Shown in pieces: positions 22,920-32,244 of a DNA stretch of 64,000 nt. The translations under genes and the position numbers were made by a program. The DNA comes from RDYZ01 sp964518905. Its GTDB lineage: Bacteria > Cyanobacteriota > Cyanobacteriia > Cyanobacteriales > Geitlerinemataceae. Where the stretch lies: the NCBI GenBank assembly GCA_964518905.1, contig CAZFJL010000009.1, positions 1-64,000 on the forward strand. The letters run 5' to 3'. Positions within the stretch are counted from its first letter, which is position 1; each line of letters begins with the position of its first letter. The notes under the pieces are model-generated. The model was given only the letters and a program-made list of their open reading frames with translations, did no database searches and was not told the origin of the DNA.

Positions 22920-24860
22920 TCAAAGCAACACGATTTGTAGCACCGAAATGATGCAAACAATTTCGCCGCTACGCGCCATCACCGGACGATTAAACCAGTC
23001 GCAGATCACGATACGGCCATCCTTCGTGACCGTCTCGTGGGTGCTGCGGTATCCCCCGGTCAGATCCACTAGAGTTTGCCACGTGTTGAGCATTGATTTG
23101 GCCTCACGATCGGGCAAGATCACGCTAAATAAATCGCGCCCCAAGACCTCCGTCGGGGAGTAGCCAAATAATTTTTCCGCCGCCGGATTCCAAGCCGAGA
23201 TGCTGCGATCGGTCTGCCATTCAATCACGACGATCGGCGAGTTTTGAACGATCGCACTCAATCGCTGGCGTGCTTCCACGATGTCTTGCTCTCGCTGCAT
23301 CATGCCTTGAGCTGTCTCATCCAGCTTGGTAGACATCGTTTGATTCAGTGTTTCGAGTTCGATCTTGTCGCGCGTCAATATTCTGAGTTGCTGCTGCCAG
23401 TCGTAGATCCATTGGCGGATGTAGCGATCCAGGCTGCGAAACTCCAGGATGGCACTGGTAGAACCAAGATCCAGGAACCCGGTACGTTGCATCACGGGTA
23501 CGGGGTTAGACACAGCGGATTGGGGCGAGGCGTTGGAAGTGACATGAGACGATGCAAGGTTTACCTCCGGGTGACTTGCGGTATCCACAACCTTGATCGG
23601 TTCAGCAAACCGGCCAGCATTGACCTCCAACAACGGATCGGCGATCCGATCCTCTTCGTCCGCCGTTTGCTCAGTCTCTTTCGTCAAGTTGGCGAGGAGA
23701 CCTGTCGCCCAGAGACTGGATAGAGGATCGGCTAATACTTGGTTAAGACGTGCGATCGGTCGGCTGATCATGAAAGCCGTAGCGTTGGCTAGCAGCACAA
23801 CAACGCCAGTGATCGCCAGCAGGCGCAATAACTTTTGGCTATACAGTTTTTCTAGCGCCGTAATTTGAGGCGCAGCCGAGGAGGTAATGGTGAGACTCCA
23901 GGGCGAGCTGCCACTGGGAGGAACTTGCCATTGATAAACCGACTGACGCAAACGTTTCATGGTGGGCATATTACCCACCGGAAAATATTGATCGAGACGA
24001 TCGCGGATGTAACGAACCGTGCTGAATTCTTGCGGGGGCGCGGAGAACGTGCCGCTGAAATGCTTGACCCGAAAGTCTGGATTGCTCGCTTCGAGGGTAA
24101 TGGCCAAATCGATCGGATACTGCTGGGTTCGGATCAGATCCGCTAGCAGTTGCAGATTGTTCCCGTCCCACTGTTGCCAGATTTCGACCTGATTTAGCGT
24201 GTTGTCCGCCACCATTTTTAACTGCTGGTAGACGGTATCTTCGGCCTGTTCTTTAGCCAAGGTGCTATCGACCGAAATGTTAAAGAGCAGCGCAAAAAAG
24301 GTGAAAGCGAGGGTCAGCTCAACCAAGACATTGCGTAAAGGTCGGGGAGGGACGCGATTCAGCCGGGTGATCCAGCGCTGAATCGCGGGGATCAGCAAGA
24401 TTGCGCCGACTAAAAACGCGCAAAAGAGGCCATTACTCGCTTGCTTGAGGGCGATCGCCCAGGCGGAGAAATCGGGCAGTCCCATGCGCCCGTGGTAGCA
24501 GTAATACACGAGGGGAATCCCGATCGTGAACCAGTAGGCCACCTCACTAGAGGCGAGACTCCAGTATTTTCGCTGAGAGAGGAAACCCACTACGATCGCC
24601 TCGCAAGTGAAAATCAGAATCGCGTAGGGATGACCCCAAAGGACATAGGTGTAAGTACTAGCGATCGCGCCTACGAGAATGCTCGGACGCCAGCCCAGAA
24701 CCGACATCGTGAGCAAGACCGCAACGCCGCCAAACAGAAAGTCAACACCAAAAAATAACTCGACATGGATATAGTTACCCAACAAGCCCAGCAAGCTCAG
24801 CAAGACGATCGCCACGATCGTGCCGAAATTGATACGTGGTGGTGGTGTTCCTAGTCTCAT
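22920..24860 (-). CDS. Membrane sensor protein with C-terminal PAS domain and no output domain
   Basis: This protein of about 646 residues begins with an N-terminal membrane region with several helices (IVAIVLLSLLGLLGNYI to FCAFLVGAILLIPAIQ, residues 15-190), resembling MASE1-type sensory membranes. A further helix and an extracytoplasmic sensor of about 150 residues (about 205-355) follow. A last helix (LRLLAITGVVVLLANATAF) leads to a coiled coil with a HAMP-like position, then a PAS domain (about 530-640: QNSPIVVIEWQTDRSISAWN, FGYSPTEVLGRDLF). The chain stops right after the last PAS strand (ISVLQIVLL) where a kinase, GGDEF or similar module would normally continue. The stop is within 60 bp of a solo IS-like hairpin, so 3' truncation is likely. 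I prefer the ATG at 24860 to a TTG at 24878. Confidence 0.75.
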   Translation of the reverse strand: MRLGTPPPRINFGTIVAIVLLSLLGLLGNYIHVELFFGVDFLFGGVAVLLTMSVLGWRPSILVGAIASTYTYVLWGHPYAILIFTCEAIVVGFLSQRKYWSLASSEVAYWFTIGIPLVYYCYHGRMGLPDFSAWAIALKQASNGLFCAFLVGAILLIPAIQRWITRLNRVPPRPLRNVLVELTLAFTFFALLFNISVDSTLAKEQAEDTVYQQLKMVADNTLNQVEIWQQWDGNNLQLLADLIRTQQYPIDLAITLEASNPDFRVKHFSGTFSAPPQEFSTVRYIRDRLDQYFPVGNMPTMKRLRQSVYQWQVPPSGSSPWSLTITSSAAPQITALEKLYSQKLLRLLAITGVVVLLANATAFMISRPIARLNQVLADPLSSLWATGLLANLTKETEQTADEEDRIADPLLEVNAGRFAEPIKVVDTASHPEVNLASSHVTSNASPQSAVSNPVPVMQRTGFLDLGSTSAILEFRSLDRYIRQWIYDWQQQLRILTRDKIELETLNQTMSTKLDETAQGMMQREQDIVEARQRLSAIVQNSPIVVIEWQTDRSISAWNPAAEKLFGYSPTEVLGRDLFSVILPDREAKSMLNTWQTLVDLTGGYRSTHETVTKDGRIVICDWFNRPVMARSGEIVCIISVLQIVLL

Positions 24861-25133
24861 GGGCTCGTAATGCGTCAATTGTTTAACTGCATAGGTTTTT
24901 TTCGCTTAATTCCTATACGTACTAAACCAAAGGCAAGCTGAAATTAATGGATACATACAGCAAAACTTCAAAGCAAATCTTTCTTAAGTCCGCAGATCTC
25001 AATAGATATTAGGTGGAGAACAGAAGCGCCGATCCATTAAGTCGCATCACACCCGTGTCTAGTGTGTACGCAAGCAAGGTAGTAGATCTACCATAAGCTT
25101 ACGTTTCTTCTGAACCTGAAACCAATTTATTTC

Positions 25134-27668
25134 CTAGACTTCTAAGCTCTCGACTTCTCCTCCCTGGTGGCGCTCCACAAATTTTTGGATGCGGGTGCGA
25201 TAGTTGCGGAGTTGCTCATCAACCCAGCTTCGATCTTCGCTATTAGCGAATACATGAACGACGGGCTCTCCAGCGTCGGGCAGCACCAGCACCCAGTTAT
25301 CGGACTGGGGTTCGCAGACTTTAACGCCATCGACAAGCTGGATCATTTCAGGGGGATGGGTTTCGACCATGTAGCGCATCAGTGCGCCTTTGGCCGTCCA
25401 CGGACAACGGGCGGTTTGGCGACGGTGGTAGACGCGGGGGAGCTCCGATCGCAGTTGACCGAGCGATCGGCTCTGAAGCATCTCCATTTCGATCAGCTTG
25501 GCGATGCAAAACATCGCATCAAAACCGGGATGTAGCTGCGGGAAAATAAAGCCCATCTCGCCACTGCCGCCAAGGGTGACGTTGGGGCTGGTGTGGCACG
25601 CTTCCATCAGCGCAGTGGGATTCGCCTTGGTGCGGATGACTTTACCGTCGTGGCGGCGGGCAATTTGCTCGACCGCGCTGGACGTATGTACCGGCACGAC
25701 GACGGTACTACGCGGGTGCGCGGTGAGGGTCATCGACACCATCAGCGCCGTCAGCATCTCGCCCCGAATCGGCGACCCAGACTCGTCCATCAACACCAAC
25801 TGTTCACCGTTCGCGGACACCTGCGCCCCGAAGTTCGCCCGCAGCGCTTCGACCACCTGACCGAGCTGGGTCAGCATCCCTTCACGCTCTTCGACCGAGC
25901 TGGCCATCTGGTTCAGGCTGGCGTTCAGCACCACCGCATCACAGCCAAATTTCGCTAATAATTGCGGCAGAATTGCGCCAGACACGGCATAGGCGTAGTC
26001 GATCACGACCTTGGCATTGCTGTTGCGGATCGCTTCGATGTTGAGATGTTGCGCGAAGTTTTTGCTATAAATCTCGATCGACTGGGACGGGTAGGTCATA
26101 TCGCCAATCTCGTCGATTTTGGCGCGGCGAAGATCTTCTTTGAAATACGCCCCCTCGATTTTCTTCTCTTTGGACTTGTGGATATTGATGCCATTGCCGT
26201 CGAAACATTCGATCAGAATGTGATCCGCCCGATCGGGATGAACCCGCACATGAATACCGCCCACCACATCCAGCGTCGGCGCCACCGATCGTGCCAGCGG
26301 GATCGCCGTCGCCTCCAGATTTTCCACATCAACGCCCACCGACATGATCCCCGCAATCAGCGATCGTGACACCATGCGCGAAATGCTGCGCTGATCGCGC
26401 GAGACCATCACCCGCGTCCCGAGCTTCAGCGTCGATCCGTAGGCCGCGCCAAACTTCACCGCAAACTCCGGTGTGATATCCACATTCGCCAGCCCAGACA
26501 CACCCCGCTGACCAAACAAATTGCGTTTGGCAATTTGTCCCCAAATCAGATTCATATTGAGAATTGCACCCGATTCCACTTTTTTCGATGGCCAAACCCT
26601 CACCATCGGGCTGATTTTCGCCTCTTCGCCCACCGACGACAGCGGCCCGACGACCGCCCCTTCGAGCACATGCGCCCGACGACCGATCCGCGTCCCGCGA
26701 CAGATTGTACAGGCTCGTAAATGCGCCTCATCGCCGACGATCGAGCCGTTCCAAATGATCGGTCGCTTCAGGTCGGCATCCGAGCCGATCGTCACGTTGT
26801 CGCCGATCACCGTCCCGGCCTCGATCCGTGTTCGCGCCCCGATTCGGCTGTTCGTGCCGATCAGCGCCGGGGTCTCGATCTGCGCCGTTTCGTCAATATA
26901 AGTATTCGCCCCGACCCACAGACCGGGTCTGATTTCTTCGTAGGCATACTCGATCGCGACTTTGCGATCGAGCGCGTCGTATTGCGCCTCGCGATAGGCT
27001 TCGAGGTGACCGACATCGCACCAGTAGCCATCGGCGATGTAGCCGTACATCTGCTCGCCTTTTTCCAGCAGCAGCGGGAATAAATCCTTAGAAAAATCGC
27101 ACTCACAATCCGGGGGCAGATATTGCAACACCTCGGGTTCGAGAATGTAGGTTCCCGTGTTGACCGTGTCGGAAAAGATTTCGGAGGCGGAGGGCTTTTC
27201 GAGGAAGCGGACAATGCGGCCATCTTCGGCGGTAATCACGACGCCGAATTCGATCGGGTTGGGAACGCGCGTCAGGATGAGCGTGGCCTTGGAGCCTTTT
27301 TCGCGGTGATAGGCGATCGCGGCGGTCAGGTCAAAATCCGTAATACCGTCGCCGCTGATGACCAGAAACGTTTTATCGAGCAACTCTTCGACATTTTTGA
27401 CGCAGCCAGCGGTTCCCAGTGGTTGATCTTCTTCTACCGCGTAGGTCATCTGCACCCCGAACTCATGACCATCTTGGAAGTAGTCACGCATCACATCCGG
27501 CAGGTAGTGAACCGTCGCGATAATTTCGTTAATATCGTGACGTTTAAGGAGATTAACGATGTGTTCAGCGATGGGGCGGTTTAGCACCGGAACCATCGGC
27601 TTCGGCAAATCGCAGGTGAGGGGACGCAGTCGAGTCCCTGAACCACCAGCCATCAAAACTGCACGCAT
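25134..27668 (-). CDS. Mannose-1-phosphate guanylyltransferase fused to a phosphomannomutase-like domain
   Basis: The product is about 844 residues in three parts. Residues 1-235 are a nucleotidyltransferase (MRAVLMAGGSGTRLRPLTCD with the G-G-x-G-T-R-L loop, and LVISGDGITDFDL). Residues 250-370 are a left-handed beta-helix of hexapeptide repeats. From about 385 onward lies a phosphohexomutase-like region (GTRVMVSRDQRSISRMVSRS, FDGNGINIHKSKEKKIEG, MDESGSPIRGEMLTALMV). Where active mutases have the phosphoserine loop (T-A-S-H-N-P) this protein reads GGIHVRVHPDRADHILIECF, so catalysis by the last domain is doubtful. The pathway is GDP-mannose or other NDP-sugar supply for polysaccharide. The ATG at 27668 has AGGAGAG just upstream. 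Longer frames run into a family C repeat and are artefacts. Confidence 0.92.
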   Translation of the reverse strand: MRAVLMAGGSGTRLRPLTCDLPKPMVPVLNRPIAEHIVNLLKRHDINEIIATVHYLPDVMRDYFQDGHEFGVQMTYAVEEDQPLGTAGCVKNVEELLDKTFLVISGDGITDFDLTAAIAYHREKGSKATLILTRVPNPIEFGVVITAEDGRIVRFLEKPSASEIFSDTVNTGTYILEPEVLQYLPPDCECDFSKDLFPLLLEKGEQMYGYIADGYWCDVGHLEAYREAQYDALDRKVAIEYAYEEIRPGLWVGANTYIDETAQIETPALIGTNSRIGARTRIEAGTVIGDNVTIGSDADLKRPIIWNGSIVGDEAHLRACTICRGTRIGRRAHVLEGAVVGPLSSVGEEAKISPMVRVWPSKKVESGAILNMNLIWGQIAKRNLFGQRGVSGLANVDITPEFAVKFGAAYGSTLKLGTRVMVSRDQRSISRMVSRSLIAGIMSVGVDVENLEATAIPLARSVAPTLDVVGGIHVRVHPDRADHILIECFDGNGINIHKSKEKKIEGAYFKEDLRRAKIDEIGDMTYPSQSIEIYSKNFAQHLNIEAIRNSNAKVVIDYAYAVSGAILPQLLAKFGCDAVVLNASLNQMASSVEEREGMLTQLGQVVEALRANFGAQVSANGEQLVLMDESGSPIRGEMLTALMVSMTLTAHPRSTVVVPVHTSSAVEQIARRHDGKVIRTKANPTALMEACHTSPNVTLGGSGEMGFIFPQLHPGFDAMFCIAKLIEMEMLQSRSLGQLRSELPRVYHRRQTARCPWTAKGALMRYMVETHPPEMIQLVDGVKVCEPQSDNWVLVLPDAGEPVVHVFANSEDRSWVDEQLRNYRTRIQKFVERHQGGEVESLEV

Positions 27669-28396
27669 AGTCTCTCCTCTTAACTCTTCATCTCTAGGAT
27701 TTGCGGTTGTGGGCATTGCGTCTGTTCGTGCCTGACAGTTTCTTCGCTTCTTGCGAATTCCCGCGAGAAAACGACCATCAGGCGACGGGAAAGCGGGAAA
27801 AAAGGGCGTGTCTACGACCCTAACGGATCGCGATCGCGAGTGACAGATTTCGTCAGACGCCTGCACCTTTCCCGGATTCAATAGACCTCTTGCACGAATA
27901 TCATTCCCTCTCCCTAAATCCCTCTCCCAGAGCGGGAGAGGGACTTTGAAAGTCAAGATTTTTAATTTGGCTCCCCTTCTCCCGCCTTGGGAGAAGGGGC
28001 TGGGGGATGAGGGCGATCCATGCAGGAGGTCTAATTCCCGAAATCAATCTTCGCTCTGCCTCAACCGACGATCGCCGGTTTTCCAACAGGTCTCCGACGA
28101 TCGGGTCTAGATTATTTTGATCTTATGACAAATTACCTTTGTCGGAATAATGGGGTGATCCAGATCGCGGCACAATTTCCGTTTTGGTCGATCGTAGTTT
28201 GCAAGTTCGGTTTGCCTGCTAGCCCAGTTAGTCATGTTTCGCTATCGTGAGCTCACAGATGGATCATCATGCATGAGCTTATAGCCCATGAGCTGCCAGT
28301 GTGAAGATCTCAAGCACGTGTGATCAGTGACCAAATTGCTCGAATCACACTGCATGAATTTGGCCTGAACTTGAAGTATTCGTTACTGGAGCTGAC
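27669..28396. other. Gene-free interval between the guanylyltransferase and a histidine kinase
   Basis: This is the divergent promoter region of about 730 bp. It holds family C copy 3 (27882-28033). The remainder contains a repeated CATGAGCT (near 28272 and 28288) and no gene that I can support. Confidence 0.5.
27882..28033. repeat. Repeat family C, copy 3 (no core: empty site)
   Basis: The arms TAGACCTCTTGCA (27882-27894) and TGCAGGAGGTCTA (28021-28033) are inverted with one mismatch. The body reads CCCTCTCCCTAAATCCCTCT ... GGGAGAAGGGGCTGGGGGAT. GGGAGAAG joins GGGGCTGGG directly, without the inserted core found in copies 1 and 2. Confidence 0.85.
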
Positions 28397-29971
28397 GTGT
28401 TGTTATTGGAGCCCCGCCTTTCAAACGCTGTGTTAAAAGAAGCCTCCCTACCGACACTCGGAGATGCTTTACGCGAGGGGCACGCCTTCACGCCGGGCTT
28501 GACAACTCGTTCATCGGCGTCCCGTGGCGGAGCCCGATCGAGTGCGATCGCGGCTTGGAATGCTGCCGTTGCGGCGCTCAACGAACAACTCCGCCAGATA
28601 CAGCGACAGCAGCCCGAGACGGCTTCCCTGGGCGTTGTCCTGGCGGGACCGACTCCGGTCATCAGCGATCTGGCCTGCATCACACAGTTTGCCCACTGGA
28701 TGATGGTTCCCCAGACGAAGTTGGAGCAGCAAACCTGCCTACCGGGAGACCTCACCGATCGCATTCGTCTCTCCGATCAATTTGGGACGCTGTCGCTCTG
28801 TGATGATGATCCGCTGTCCGCAGAACAATTCTGTTTAGTCCTGACGCGCCGTTTTTGCCTCGTGATGGTGCTCGATCCGCGCGAGTCGAGTGACGCCTTT
28901 CAATATTCCTTTGACCCGATCGTGGTTGAACGCGCATGGCACACGCTGCGCAGTCGCATCGTTCTGCGCGAGGCCAATCACCTCAATGCGATCGATCAAG
29001 CGGTGACGCCCTTCACGCCGATCGAACCGCACTACAGCATCGTCATGACCTTCGGGCAATCCTTGCTCACCCATCTCCAGCGCCACACCGAAGCCGTCAC
29101 CCGTCGTGCCGAGCAAGCTGCTCCCCGATCGCCACGCACCTCACATCCAGCCGCAAACTTTAACCTGCGAGCCCTCACCGGTAGTCACGGCTGCTCTAGC
29201 CAAACATCTACCAGCCGTTCCGTCGATGGTACGGGGTCAATCTCGGATAACCCCGCCGCACACCGCGAAACTCACCTCGATCTCGAACTGCTCTCTGCCC
29301 TTGCTCATGAGGTTCGCACCCCGCTAACCACCATCCAAACCCTCGTCAAAATCTTGCTTCGCCGCAAAACCCTCGCCGAAGATTTGCGTCCCTGGGTGGA
29401 GCAAATTGAGCACGAGTGTAGCGACCAAATTGAACGTTTTGATCTCATCTTCCGCGCGGTGGAATTTGAAACGACCCAGAGCGACCAATCGCGCGTCATG
29501 TTAACCAAGACGCCCCTGAAAGCGGCGATCGATCACTGCATTCCGCGCTGGCAAAAACAGGCCAGCCGCCGCAATCTCACACTCGATATTGTGCTGCCCC
29601 AAAATATGCCGCAAGTCGTGAGTGACCCGAGCCTGCTCGAACGGATCTTGACCAGCACGATCGAGCATTTCACCAGCCAACTGCCCGTCGGTAGCAATGT
29701 CCGCGTCGAGATGCTGCCAGCGGGCAACCAGCTCAAGCTACAGCTCAAATCCTCAGCGTCGCTCGATCGCCCGCCTCACGCCAACGCAGCCTTTGTCTCC
29801 TCACCCCTCAAGGCGATCGGGCAACTGCTCACTTTCCAGCCCGAAACCGGCAGCATTAGCCTCAACCTTGCTGTCACCAAAAATATTTTTCAGGCCCTCG
29901 GCGGAAAACTCACCGTCCGCCGTCGTCCCCAAAATGGCGACGTCGTGACGATATTTTTACCGCTGGAATAA
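28397..29971 (+). CDS. Histidine kinase-like protein with degenerate ATP-binding domain (DICT-like sensor)
   Basis: This is a soluble protein of 524 residues. The N-terminal 230 residues look like the DICT-type sensory region found in cyanobacterial kinases (LNEQLRQIQRQQPETASLGV, SEQFCLVLTRRFCLVMVLDP in outline). A Ser/Thr-rich linker follows. The dimerisation H-box is intact: LLSALAHEVRTPLTTIQTLV with H304. The C-terminal HATPase-like part is atypical: the N-box Asn is absent (LERILTSTIEHFTSQ), the D-x-G-x-G box is missing (KLQLKSSASLDRPP), and the last Gly-rich box reads SISLNLAVTKNIFQALGG. It may be a pseudokinase or phosphotransfer protein. Start GTG 28397 has GGAG upstream. A receiver-kinase hybrid follows 427 bp downstream. 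Confidence 0.75.
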   Translation: MLLLEPRLSNAVLKEASLPTLGDALREGHAFTPGLTTRSSASRGGARSSAIAAWNAAVAALNEQLRQIQRQQPETASLGVVLAGPTPVISDLACITQFAHWMMVPQTKLEQQTCLPGDLTDRIRLSDQFGTLSLCDDDPLSAEQFCLVLTRRFCLVMVLDPRESSDAFQYSFDPIVVERAWHTLRSRIVLREANHLNAIDQAVTPFTPIEPHYSIVMTFGQSLLTHLQRHTEAVTRRAEQAAPRSPRTSHPAANFNLRALTGSHGCSSQTSTSRSVDGTGSISDNPAAHRETHLDLELLSALAHEVRTPLTTIQTLVKILLRRKTLAEDLRPWVEQIEHECSDQIERFDLIFRAVEFETTQSDQSRVMLTKTPLKAAIDHCIPRWQKQASRRNLTLDIVLPQNMPQVVSDPSLLERILTSTIEHFTSQLPVGSNVRVEMLPAGNQLKLQLKSSASLDRPPHANAAFVSSPLKAIGQLLTFQPETGSISLNLAVTKNIFQALGGKLTVRRRPQNGDVVTIFLPLE

Positions 29972-30398
29972 GTCTCGATCGAAGGTATCGATATTTTTGG
30001 AGTTTTTCCCAACTCCGCACGGATCTGGTCGTTCTCGTCCCGTAAATCTGGCTATCGAGTCTGGTCGTAAGCCTCGACGTATTTGTGCAATCATTCGTCA
30101 AATTGCGACCACATTGCAAAGCGTCATGTCAAGATAGATCTAGATTCAAACCAATTATTGGTTATATCGCCATACTCGCTGGCCTGTTTCTTCTAAGATG
30201 ATGTCATTCGAGAGTATGCGATCTATTCGCGATCAGTGGCTCTTTACCCTTGCGACGATCGTGCGCTGGGTTTGTCGTCTAGACTAGGTCGGATGCTTTT
30301 AACAGCATCACCATTCACCTGGCCATCTGTTGCCCACGCCCATACGGTGTCCCGACGTAAAGTCGGTATCGTAGATCCGGTTCGCCCAACCCGAACTC
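29972..30398. other. Gene-free interval with a short palindrome
   Basis: This is a gap of 427 bp between two same-strand signalling genes. AACCAA-TTA-TTGGTT at 30149-30163 is a clean dyad that could bind a regulator. I see no gene, repeat or clear terminator here. Confidence 0.4.
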
Positions 30399-31733
30399 AT
30401 GACCGATCGGACTGACTTTAACGGAAGATTGCTTGTTGTTGACGATACCCCTGTAAGTGCTGAGGTCTTGTCAGAAGTCTTGCGTAAGGCTAACTACGAC
30501 GTGCGCACTGCACGCGATGGTCTCAGCGCGATCGAGATCGTCAAGAATGACCCCCCCGAGCTGATCCTACTAGATGTGATCATGCCCGGAATCGATGGCT
30601 TCGAGACCTGTAGACGCCTCAAATCAAACCCCGAACATACCGAAATCCCGGTCATTTTTATTACCGGCTCGGACGATACTGACAGCCGCGTGCAGGGTCT
30701 AGATGCCGGAGCCGTCGATTACATCACCAAGCCATTTGAATACACTGAGGCGATTTCTCGCATTGAAGTACACCTCAGGCTCTATCGGCTCAACCGCACC
30801 CTCGAACACCAAGTCGAAGAGCGCACCGCCCAACTACGGGAAACCGTCGAAGAGCTGCAAACCATGCAGATGAAGCTGATCCAGGGTGAAAAAATGTCCG
30901 CCCTCGGTCAGCTTGTGGCGGGGGTCGCCCACGAGATTAACAATCCGGTGAACTTTATCCAGGGCAATCTCGTTCACGCTGAGAATTACATCAAAGATTT
31001 GCTCGAACTCGTGAGCCTGTATCAGAAATACACGCCCGAACCGAATGATGAGCTCGAAGAGGCGATCGAAGATGCGGATCTAGAATTTCTGCAAGAAGAT
31101 TTGCCTAAATTGCTGAAATCGATGCGCGTGGGAACCGATCGCATCCGCAACATCGTTAAATCGCTCCGTAACTTTTCGCGCACCGACGACACCAAAACCG
31201 AAAAAACCGACATTCACGATGGCCTCGATAGCACGCTGATGATCCTCAGCAATCGCACCAAGGCCAAACCCGAACGCCCCGAGGTGCAAATCGTCAAAAT
31301 TTACGGCATTTTGCCATCCGTGGAGTGTTATCCCGGTCCGATCAACCAAGTGTTCATGAACATTTTGGCCAATGCGACCGATGCCCTCGAAGAGAAATAC
31401 GACAGTCTATCCGCGATGGCTCGCGAAGAGTTTCAGCCCACGATCTGGATCGAAACGATCAGCCCCGACGCAGACCACGTCGAAATCACGATCGCCGATA
31501 ATGGCCCAGGAATTCCCGCCAAGGTTCGCCATCAAATTTTCGACTCGTTCTTTACGACCAAACCCAAGGGCAAAGGAACTGGCATCGGCATGTCGATCAG
31601 CCGTGAGATCGTCGTCGATCAGCACCATGGCAAACTGGACTGTCAGTCCTCATCGATGGGCGCGAAGTTCATCATTACGCTGCCGGTGACTCAGCCGGAA
31701 CGAGACAGCGAAAATGGCGCGGACAGCGACTAA
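30399..31733 (+). CDS. Response regulator - histidine kinase hybrid
   Basis: This is a cytoplasmic signalling protein of 444 residues. An N-terminal receiver domain (about 8-125) contains LLVVDDTPVS and the phospho-acceptor D59 in LILLDVIMPGIDG, with the switch Thr in IFITGS and the Lys in YITKPFEY. A coiled coil (about 128-165) leads to the H-box GQLVAGVAHEINNPVNFIQ (H178). The HATPase is complete: FMNILANATDALEE (N-box), ITIADNGPGIPA (G1), FFTTKPKGKGTGIGMSIS (F and G2 boxes). This receiver-first layout is common in cyanobacteria and often gets its phosphate from a separate hybrid kinase. The gene just upstream is a kinase-like protein with impaired ATPase motifs, and a link between them is possible but unproven. 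Confidence 0.93.
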   Translation: MTDRTDFNGRLLVVDDTPVSAEVLSEVLRKANYDVRTARDGLSAIEIVKNDPPELILLDVIMPGIDGFETCRRLKSNPEHTEIPVIFITGSDDTDSRVQGLDAGAVDYITKPFEYTEAISRIEVHLRLYRLNRTLEHQVEERTAQLRETVEELQTMQMKLIQGEKMSALGQLVAGVAHEINNPVNFIQGNLVHAENYIKDLLELVSLYQKYTPEPNDELEEAIEDADLEFLQEDLPKLLKSMRVGTDRIRNIVKSLRNFSRTDDTKTEKTDIHDGLDSTLMILSNRTKAKPERPEVQIVKIYGILPSVECYPGPINQVFMNILANATDALEEKYDSLSAMAREEFQPTIWIETISPDADHVEITIADNGPGIPAKVRHQIFDSFFTTKPKGKGTGIGMSISREIVVDQHHGKLDCQSSSMGAKFIITLPVTQPERDSENGADSD

Positions 31734-31787
31734 CTCAGCCGTCAGGCCGTCAGCAAAACCCATTCGTTCTTTATTTTTTATTGACCC

Positions 31788-32075
31788 ATGACACAAGAAA
31801 CGGGCATTTCTCCTGCTGTTAGCGATCGCATCTGCAAGCACATGAACGATGATCACAGCGAGGCGATCGTGCAGTACGCCACGGTCTACGGCCAGTGCGA
31901 GGGCGCAACCGCAGCCGTGATGGACGCGATCGATACCCTCGGCATGGATATCACTGCTCAGGTCAACGGCCAGCCGACCCCGGTGCGCGTCACCTTCGAT
32001 CGTGAGCTAGCCGACGCCAAAGACGCCCATCACGTTTTGGTTGAGATGCTCAAGGCGGTTCGCACCCAAGCGTAA
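31788..32075 (+). CDS. DUF2470 family protein
   Basis: This is a 95-residue protein. SDRICKHMNDDHSEAIVQYA with the His-Met-Asn-Asp-Asp-His motif is the DUF2470 signature, a small domain otherwise found at the C-terminus of pyridoxamine-phosphate-oxidase-like, haem-related proteins. The rest (AAVMDAIDTLGMDITAQVNG, PVRVTFDRELADAKDAHHVL) fits the same domain, so it is a stand-alone version. Its function is not established; a role in haem or tetrapyrrole handling is only suggested by its relatives. It follows the hybrid kinase by 54 bp and may share its transcript. Confidence 0.88.
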   Translation: MTQETGISPAVSDRICKHMNDDHSEAIVQYATVYGQCEGATAAVMDAIDTLGMDITAQVNGQPTPVRVTFDRELADAKDAHHVLVEMLKAVRTQA

Positions 32076-32142
32076 TTAAGCGTAATTGCTGGGGTTTCGC
32101 TGATTGCCTGCTGCGTCTCGCTCGGCATCTCGTAAGACATTC

Positions 32143-32181
32143 AAGCCGATAAGAGGCACTGAAATTGGCTCTTGTCGGCTT
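32143..32181. other. Long-stem hairpin between the DUF2470 gene and rdgB
   Basis: AAGCCGATAAGAG (32143-32155) pairs with CTCTTGTCGGCTT (32169-32181) over 13 base pairs, including one G-T pair. No T-run follows, so it is better read as an mRNA structure or transcript boundary than a classic terminator. Confidence 0.5.
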
Positions 32182-32244
32182 GCGACGCTAGATGGCGATG
32201 CCTGTGGTTTGCAAGTCTAAAATTCTGTTTATCTAGTTCTAACT

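Noticed and set aside
27669..27956. N-terminal extension of the guanylyltransferase to 27956
   Set aside because: The extension runs into family C copy 3. The ATG at 27668 with AGGAGAG upstream begins exactly at the conserved MRAVLMAGGSGTR.
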